A program made the position numbers and the translations under genes. This document shows, in pieces, positions 57,746 to 64,000 of a stretch of DNA of 64,000 bases (within the stretch, counting starts at the first letter, position 1; each line of letters opens with the position of its first letter). Origin of the DNA: Adiantum capillus-veneris (Eukaryota; Streptophyta; Polypodiopsida; Polypodiales; Pteridaceae); contig CM043942.1 of assembly GCA_014529385.2 (NCBI GenBank), forward strand, positions 19,171,991 through 19,235,990, given 5' to 3'. The notes beneath the pieces are model-generated. The model worked only from the letters and a program-made list of their open reading frames with translations. It was not told where the DNA came from and did not search any database.

Positions 57746-58609
57746 ATGGCACGAACAAAACAAACGGCTAGGATTGCATATCCAGAGGGGCCGGATGGCC
57801 AACGACTCAAAAGTACAGCAACAAAAGCTGGAACTTCACAAGCTCAAGGTGAAGTCCACATAGAAGAAGCTGGAGCTTCAAATCAGCATGGCTAGTGCTC
57901 TACAGCAGCAAAAGAGATATGGAAGCATCGTCTTGTTGTCTATTCATCGGACTCCAACGATTCTGATGGCAATAGGGAGGATGAGAGCGACCAGGGCAAA
58001 GAAACAAACAGCCAAAAGCTGCCGTCAGAAGGCTCCGAAGAGACACAAACGGATGAAGATGCCCCATGGGTTGGCGTCCAAATACAAACTTACCAGGCTC
58101 ACATGTCTATTGGGGGTAAGACACTTCCTAAAGGGAGTGGAACTACACCATCACATCCGGTCGATAGTGAAGAGCACGAATCAGATGGAGAGTGGGTGGA
58201 ATCCAATTATGAGGTGTTGGAAGTGCCTGTGCAGAAAAAAAAGAGAAAGAGCATTGTCTACAAGAAGAGGAAGCAAGCTGCCCCGACTCGTGCCAAAAAT
58301 GCACCTCCACGTTGACCTCAGAAGGTACGAAAGCACAGCCGTGCTTTTGCGGAGATTCGACACTATCAAAAGAGCACTGAGCTCTTGATTCGGAGGGCCC
58401 CTTTTGCAAGGCTATGCAGGGAGGTTTTGCAATTGTACAACACTTAGTTTCGGATGGGCTCCGTGGCCATAGAGGCAGTCCAAGAGGCAGTAGAGCAATA
58501 TTTAACTGGCATATTCGAGGATTCTAACCTCTCTGCCATCCATGCAAAGCGTGTAACCATTATGCCCAAGGATATGCAGCTTGCTCGCCGTTTGCGCCAT
58601 GAGGAGTAG
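57746..58609 (+). pseudogene. Histone H3-like gene with long insert between tail and fold
   Basis: One frame of 288 codons, interrupted by TAG (57893, codon 50), TGA (58313, codon 190) and TAG (58445, codon 234). Codons 1-9 encode MARTKQTAR, identical to the H3 start. Position 9 of the mature tail is Ile instead of Lys. Codons 10-190 are an insert not found in H3: acidic Ser/Asp/Glu-rich ('SSDSNDSDGNREDES'), then Lys-rich ('KKKRKSIVYKKRK'). Codons 191-287 match the H3 alphaN helix and fold: '[18 protein letters not shown]', '[14 protein letters not shown]', '[20 protein letters not shown]', '[13 protein letters not shown]'. Loop 1 has H3 length, not the longer CENP-A type. Canonical H3 is about 136 residues. 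It lies 140 bp from a transposase-like gene. Dead as written unless stops are read through. Confidence 0.88.
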
Positions 58610-58639
58610 CTTGTAATTAGGCATCAACCTTTTTGTATT

Positions 58640-58770
58640 TACGGAACTCCAAGATTGGGAAGAATTTGAATACAAGCGTCTTTTGATTCTATATCCCACT
58701 CTGTGCATTGTATTGGGAAGAATTTGAATATAAGCGTCTTTTATTGTATATCCCAGTGCGCATTGTATTG
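58640..58770. repeat. Tandem duplication (about 63 bp) after the H3-like gene
   Basis: 'TTGGGAAGAATTTGAATA', 'AAGCGTCTTTT' and 'ATATCCCA' occur twice in order. This may be a 3'-UTR or terminator region. Confidence 0.85.
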
Positions 58771-58990
58771 TTTTAATTTTGTACCATGCAATGTAGCACT
58801 GGTTCAAGTTTTGTCTATCTTCTACTGTATGTATGTAGCCATTAGCTTGTTATTGTGAAAAATTGCCTACGTTTAGCACCTTGGCTAAGTGGGGCATGCA
58901 CTTCCTGATGTATCCATGCTATGTGACTCACTATTGCATGGCAAAAACATCTACAAAGTGTTCAAAATGGCTTGGAATGCCCCCAAGTTG

Positions 58991-59062
58991 GCTGCCACAA
59001 GGGCGCGCATTTGGGGCTTCCAGAGGCCTATGGATGTACATAATGCGCGCCCTTGTGGCAGC
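58991..59062. repeat. 72-bp inverted repeat, unit 1
   Basis: A perfect 21-bp inverted repeat (arms start GCTGCCACAAGGGCGCGCAT and mirror at 59042-59062) around a 30-bp loop. The same arms recur at 59558-59627 with a different loop. Confidence 0.95.
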
Positions 59063-59199
59063 CTCTCCTAGTGGTTTGTTGACACTCTCTAGTGGTTTCC
59101 AGACAATTTTGACAAGCAATAAGTATGTTTTGTTTCCTTCAATGCTTCAATTAGCATAGATGCTACTGGAATTCATCCCCCCTTAGTCCATGTCAGTCC

Positions 59200-59535
59200 T
59201 AAACTCCAGAAAGGGCTTAGATATTGCCACAAAGTTTACTCTTGTGGTTTGTTAATACAACTTTAGGTATCTGGGGCAAGATGGGCTTAAGGTTACCTGG
59301 GTATCCATGTCTTTTTGTTTTGCAACTGGGTATTATTGTCTTCTCACTCTGTTTTGTAACTGGATATGCTCCTATTCTCCAAGAAGGGTTTAGATATTGC
59401 CACAGTTTTGTGGTTTGTTAATACATCTTTAGGTATCTGGGGCAAGATGGGCTTAAGGTTACCTGAGAATCCATGTGTTTCTCTTTTGCAACTGGGTATT
59501 AATGCCTTGTCACTCTGTTTTGTACTTGGGTATGA
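59200..59535. repeat. Tandem duplication of about 170 bp
   Basis: Two units share GGGYTTAGATATTGCCACA, 'GTGGTTTGTTAATACA', 'GTATCTGGGGCAAGATGGGC' and 'CACTCTGTTTTGTA'. The second unit runs up to the second inverted repeat. Confidence 0.9.
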
Positions 59536-59557
59536 TCTTAGATGTGTCCAATTTCAT

Positions 59558-59627
59558 CTGCCACAAGGGCGCGCATTTGCACACTTCATCTGCTGATGGA
59601 AATCCCTAATGCGCGCCCTTGTGGCAG
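59558..59627. repeat. 70-bp inverted repeat, unit 2
   Basis: Arms CTGCCACAAGGGCGCGCATT (59558-59577) and AATGCGCGCCCTTGTGGCAG (59608-59627) are perfect complements, with a 30-bp loop unlike that of unit 1. Either a tiny mobile hairpin or paired ends of a lost element. Confidence 0.95.
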
Positions 59628-59861
59628 CATTGTTTAGGGACTTCCAAGCCCTTTACTAGGCACATACATAACTTTGGAAGCCTAGATATAACAAAGTATA
59701 CATTTTTTAAATTTTAATGCCTGCCAAACCCTTTAGTAGTCATAGAAAAAATTATGGTGCTTCTCATACACAATGGAAGCCCAACATATAAGAAATTCAA
59801 AACCTTGCAAGAAAGAGAGTCATAGACAGCAAAAAGTAGTTTTATTAAAGAAATCAATGCT

Positions 59862-61210
59862 TTACATGATATCCGGCTTTTGCTTTAGGATCTTTCTAAT
59901 TACAATTTTTTGGCACTTGGCCTTTTGGGGTGGCTCCCTGTTAAGTAAAGTGGTTGTGATTTCTTGGGTGTCATTAACCCCTACAGCTTGGTTCATGCCG
60001 ACATGGGCAATAAGGCGCCCGAGAAAGTTTACACCGAAAGTGGATATTGCAAAATCTTTCTTTACAAGCACTACAAGGTTGGCCGTTTCGGCAAGTGTTG
60101 TTAAACACAACGCCTTGGAGAGTGAACGGAGAGCAAAAATGTTGTAGCGACCATTGGGAGAGTAGTCAGCATGGACAAACACCACGAAACCAGTGGGAAG
60201 TGTGCCGAGGTAGTGAGCAAGTGCCGCTTGAGGTCCGAACGGCGTCCTCCTCCCCCCTGACTGTTGCGCCCAAGCGTCAACGTCCAGAACATCTTGCAGA
60301 ACATAGTTTTTCTGAGATATGGAACAGAATTATGATATAACATTAACAAAATCATTTGTAACAATCAAATGTAAGTGAGCATCTATACCTCTTGTCTACG
60401 ATCCTCCTCATCGGCATCCGGGTGCAAGTAAAGATCCACGCTTGACTTCCCCTTTGGATCCAGCAAAACAGGTGTTGCATCAGGTGGTGGTGAATCCACT
60501 CTTGCACGTTTAGCCAAACACATGGCTTGCACGTCCACAAAATCCTCCTCAGAGACCTTGGCCACTGCCACCTCCGCTTGTGCGATCGCCACTGTGTCCG
60601 CCAAAGTATTCCCCATGGGCAGTAGGAGATCATCGTCATGGGAGATGGTGGTATCAAGCTCAAACTTTCCATGGGCATCGAGGATGGCGAAACACTCATC
60701 CATGCGAAGATCAAAGGATTTCTCCAGATCGTGCATAAACACAAACTCCTCCCCACCCATCACAATGGAGGAGAAGTGGGTAATCTCTACCTCAAGGATG
60801 GCATCCTGAGTGGTGATTCCTTCTGGTGGTCCCGAGGATGAACCGACTGATGGAGAGGCCTCCAAGAGGCCTTGAATCCCTACAGGGTAGGTCAAGGCAA
60901 GCGTCCTCTCCTCTGCGGATGAGTCAATGGCCGCGGGCTTGGGGTCCTTCACATCAGCCAATGGCCTGTCCCCTTGGTAGATGTGGTGGAGAAGGCATTC
61001 AGGGACCCATTTCCCTGGTCGGTTTGGTAACTCAACAATGAATCTCCCCATGCTCGTGGAAATGTATGAAGTAATGTACTCAAGAGATTGAGAGTGGAGG
61101 GTCAAGGTGGTTTCCAAATCGGGTTGGGTTGTGAAAAATGCTTGAAGCTCAGGGCAATTTGCATGCCCAACCTGAGTAAGGAATGCATCTAAAACACTAG
61201 TAGCAGCCAT
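59862..61210 (-). CDS. Unrecognised two-exon gene, open throughout
   Basis: ATG at 61210 (context GACATGGC), exon 61210-60389, a GT..AG intron (60388-60312), exon 60311-59862, phase 0, 423 residues with no stop. The first part has 'LDAFLTQVGHANCPELQAFF' and 'GRFIVELPNRPGKWVPECLL'. The middle is acidic and low complexity. The end has 'GFVVFVHADYSPNGRYNIFA', 'LVVLVKKDFAI' and a basic C-terminus 'KAKCQKIVIRKILKQK'. No family known to me. A minus-strand TATA box lies about 85 bp upstream of the ATG. It converges with the H3-like gene. As the only long fully open gene of the block it may be the functional cargo, but that is inference. Confidence 0.6.
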
Positions 61211-61290
61211 GTCTTCTCTTTGCGTGATTGGGTATGCTAGGTCTCTCTGCAATGCTGGGATGAAAATGGTGAAATGAGGAGGTGGTCCTC

Positions 61291-61300
61291 CTTATATAGA
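61291..61300 (-). promoter_or_regulatory. TATA box for the 59862-61210 gene
   Basis: The minus strand reads TCTATATAAGG, 80-90 bp before the ATG at 61210, a normal plant TATA-to-ATG distance with a short leader. Confidence 0.5.
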
Positions 61301-61443
61301 CATATTCTATCTCGAAAAAAATAAAAAATATGGATTTAAAAAATAAATTTACACCACCTTAAAACTCAAGTACAACACCTTAAAACTTTTCAAAATATTT
61401 AATAAAATATCCAATATATAAACGATTAAAGTTACAAGCCACT

Positions 61444-62768
61444 TCACTTAGACAAGATGATTTCGTCTGTAGCCCAATCTTTGTAAACAAGCATAGTTGC
61501 CTCCATCCGCCTTCCAATCTATACAACCAAAAATGGGCAATCAAAATACAAAAACCTACTGAAAATAAGAAAAGGTAGTTAAGAAAGCACAAAGCAGACC
61601 TTGCGTTGTTCTAGGTTGAAACTTGCATTACCGACATCCTCGAATCCCATTATGACAAAGTGTTCCCGAAGATTGGCAAGAGTCCAATGCGGATTCACTG
61701 CAACTACCTCCACCTCGTTATTGGGCATGTGGACACGAATTTCAAAGGATTGAATCTCTTCGGCTGTCAGCTGCAAGGGTATCCATTTGCCACGTTTGTG
61801 CATCCACCTCTCATAGCTAAACCGTGCATACAAGGTGCACCTTGCTTTCAAATACCGAAGGCAAAGCTGTGTGGGGGACACATTGCACTTATAACGGTCA
61901 CCATCATGCAAACCGTCAACATAGCCCCAATTGACACCTAGAATGGTGTCCATTGCATCTATGTCAACTTATTTGCAAACAAACATTGTTGGTGTTTCTA
62001 CAATCGGTAGAGAGCGGAATGCATGCACAAACAAATGAATGGGACAATGCCAACTGAGACCCACCGATCTGGTTGCCTTACCAAACTTTAGGGACCCTTG
62101 GAAATCTTGCAGCACCTTACGCTTGAAAGAAAGAAAAGCCCAATGGTATGGAGTTGGCCATTCTGCACTCTGCAATGAGGGTGTCTCCACGGCTTCTAAC
62201 CTACCATAGCTTTGGCTTGACTTCGGCACCACGTACTTGTGGGAGTACATGAATATTCGCTGCTTGGTAAGTTTTTTCGATGAAACATTAGGAAACATAA
62301 GCTCCCCAATGTGAGCATGCACAACCATGAACGTGCCTGAGAGGCACTCAAGTGGCTGCTCCTCAACTAAGCTGGATGGAAAAACATCTTTACAAATGTC
62401 CTTAGTTAAACATAATGATCACATAAACGTAAACATGACATATGCATGGGATAGCTAAACCATGAAAACTTACAATGAGGTGCAAATTGAGTAGAAGCTC
62501 TCTTGAGGTGGAGCTCAGCTGCACTGTAGACGTGTTGCACGATGGCCACCATTCCGGACTTTGTTTCTTTGAATTTCAATAGCCGGCCCTTCCAATGACG
62601 TTCCAATATGCCTCGACACCGTACGCAATGAGGTCCAGCACGTGACGGTTGCATGTAGATCCATGCACCCTTCTTGAACACTTGTGGGATCCATACCCCC
62701 TCTGAGTCTTTTGGGTTGTGCAACACAATCTCCTCTATCTCTGGTTTGGGCCGTCTATGCGTGGACAT
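61444..62768 (-). pseudogene. Unrecognised three-exon gene with one TAA
   Basis: Exons 62768-62474, 62366-61600 and 61518-61444, joined by GT..AG introns in consistent phase, give 379 codons with a single TAA at 61969-61971. The N-terminal third ('EGVWIPQVFKKGAWIYMQPS', 'MVAIVQHVYSAAELHLKR', 'PLECLSGTFMVVHAH') weakly recalls a BAH chromatin-reader domain in order and spacing, but I would not assert it. The rest contains 'WAFLSFKRKVLQDFQG' and 'RYLKARCTLYARFSYERWMH'. It is transcribed in the same direction as the 423-residue gene downstream, about 230 bp away. Confidence 0.5.
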
Positions 62769-62784
62769 GCTTGGGAAGTTGGGC

Positions 62785-63183
62785 TTAGGAAGGGATTTGA
62801 AAGAGTTGAGTACTGTGGAGAGAGAATGAGGAGCTGAGGGGAAGGTGAGGTGAGCTGCCTATGGTGGCTATGGTGGCTTTGACAGTGGAGATAGAGAAAG
62901 AGAGGAGTGAGAGGTAGAGAGGATAGTGGAGTTGTGGGCTATTGAGTGTGGGACTGTAGAGGGTTGATGGAGGTGTGAGAGAAGGGGGAGCTATGGAGAG
63001 AGAGGAAGAGAGTGGTGGAAAGCTTTTGGCTATGTCTGCCTTGACTGTAGAGAGAGAATGGGAGGAGGGAGAAGAGGGAGAGTGTGGGAGAGAAAAGTAA
63101 TGAGGGAGAGAGAGAAAAGTGGATTTTGGGGGGAAAATTTGACTTTTTAAAGTTAGTTTATGTTTTGGAGGCAAATGGGTCAA
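62785..63183. repeat. GA-rich low-complexity region
   Basis: Purine-rich on plus (GAGAGAG, GGAGAGA), upstream of the minus-strand three-exon gene, where it would be a CT-rich promoter or leader. The frame across it is low complexity and is not called a gene. Confidence 0.7.
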
Positions 63184-63286
63184 CTGTGGAACTTTTAAAA
63201 AAAATTCAATTTTTTGGGTTTTTAAGCATGCGCGTTTTTTTTTGGGGGTCCCTCCCTCTTTTATGACACCTCTCTCCTCCTATTTA

Positions 63287-63314
63287 CCCCCCCCCCCCCC
63301 CCCCCCCCCCCCCC
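63287..63314. repeat. Poly-C run, 28 bp
   Basis: An uninterrupted run of C. Length should be treated with caution, since homopolymers are error-prone in sequencing. Confidence 0.9.
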
Positions 63315-64000
63315 AGCCTACCTCCCACCTCTCTCTAAGAACCAAGCATTGAAGAGGGAGACAATTAGGCTGCACCCCTACCATTCCTCCCCCTCTAGGT
63401 GATATCCCAAGAGCCTTCTCATTGGTTCTCCCTTAAGCCTTCACTAATCAAAAAGGCCCAAGGAGAGTCCATATTTTTCCTAATGAAGGCATGTACAATC
63501 TTTCCATATGTGTAAAATGATGATCCATGTTTGTTTCATCATATCTAGCACATTGATTTATACATACAACGTGTTTATACTCATGTAGGTACATAAAAAG
63601 TGCTTTTTGTTTCATGCCAAGTATTGATAGGAACACTATTTTGATCGTGTCTCCCAAAGCACTATGAATAATGTTGAACCCTTTAAACCAGAGATTGAAC
63701 ACATCATTTATAACATTTTCTCCCTTTTGTGTCACGTGAAAATTATGCACAAGAAGGAACCCATTCAACCAAAATCAAAACCTTGATTAAACTTGTGGAT
63801 AAATGTACTTAGGTCATTGGTATCACTTTGCGAGTGACACTGAGTTACTAATCGTTCCTTGGGTGGAGTTAGAGTAACACATGGAGTCATGAGTTTGATG
63901 AGTGGTTATATATGTTTTATGGTTTGCTTTGGTGAGTTAATTTTAAGTGTTTTATGTCCATTAACTTATATAGGGATATATGGTTAGTCAATCCAAACCG
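63315..64000. other. Unassigned right flank
   Basis: Short frames only. The minus-strand frame 63768-63448 (106 residues) has no recognised domain. No transposon end matching the 55.9 kb side was found. Confidence 0.35.

Noticed and set aside
57954-58060. A second H3-tail-like string ('AKKQTAKS', 'QKAPKRH') in a frame overlapping the insert of the H3-like gene
   Set aside because: It is in another frame from both the MARTKQTAR start and the histone fold, and the frame it lies in leads to no domain. The acidic reading in the main frame is the more natural one. Probably chance, though two overlapping H3-like strings are odd.
59773-60340. Plus-strand frames opposite the 59862-61210 gene
   Set aside because: They carry no domain and overlap exons that have splice sites, phase and a TATA box on the minus strand.

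Overview
The window is nuclear DNA of a land plant and is almost entirely layered transposable elements and gene fragments. The evidence is Ty3/Gypsy pol fragments, LTR primer sites complementary to tRNA-Asp and tRNA-Met, an intron-bearing CACTA (En/Spm) element of the plant TNP2 type, and many long GA/CT and GT microsatellites. I see no ordinary single-copy plant gene that is clearly intact. The species cannot be fixed from the sequence. A large-genome vascular plant, possibly a fern or other non-seed lineage, is a guess only.

Layout. 1-889 is the right part of a TTAA-flanked DNA element (copy 1) inserted in a Gypsy gag gene on the minus strand (894-1415), whose TATA-bearing leader lies near 2110. 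3490-10604 is a decayed minus-strand Ty3/Gypsy element (gag, zinc knuckles, protease, RT, RNase H, integrase). 11465-12921 holds two LTRs of a tRNA-Asp-primed family. 13275-20663 is a 2.6 kb direct repeat (copies A and B) around a short plus-strand retroelement with protease, a basic ORF and a polypurine tract. 20856 to about 21900 is another tRNA-Asp-primed LTR. 22675-25560 is a second minus-strand Gypsy element. 25.6-34 kb is mostly non-coding, with duplications, an acidic ORF and a third, diverged copy of the A/B family (31020-32935). 34115-34590 is a Met-primed LTR. 34.6-37.3 kb holds plant-gene fragments, including a SWIM-like zinc finger. 38.4-40.8 kb is an AT-rich tandem array split by the second TTAA element (39060-40397).

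43475-51209 is a full-length CACTA transposon with matching 11-bp ends, a CTT target duplication, arrays of the subterminal motif AGCGACGC, a six-exon TNP2-type transposase with one in-frame TGA, and a three-exon TNPA-type second gene. A third TTAA element is at 51756-53093.

The most interesting block is 55989-62768. On the plus strand are a DDE-transposase-like pseudogene of a superfamily I cannot name and, 140 bp downstream with its own TATA box, a gene beginning with the first nine residues of histone H3, continuing through a long acidic/basic insert, and ending in a recognisable H3 histone fold. That gene has three nonsense codons. Convergent on the minus strand are two unrecognised multi-exon genes, one fully open. 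The four genes may be the cargo of one large transposon, but I found no paired ends. A recurring feature of the window is that nonsense codons in otherwise open TE frames are of the type made by C-to-T change at CGA, CAG or CAA.
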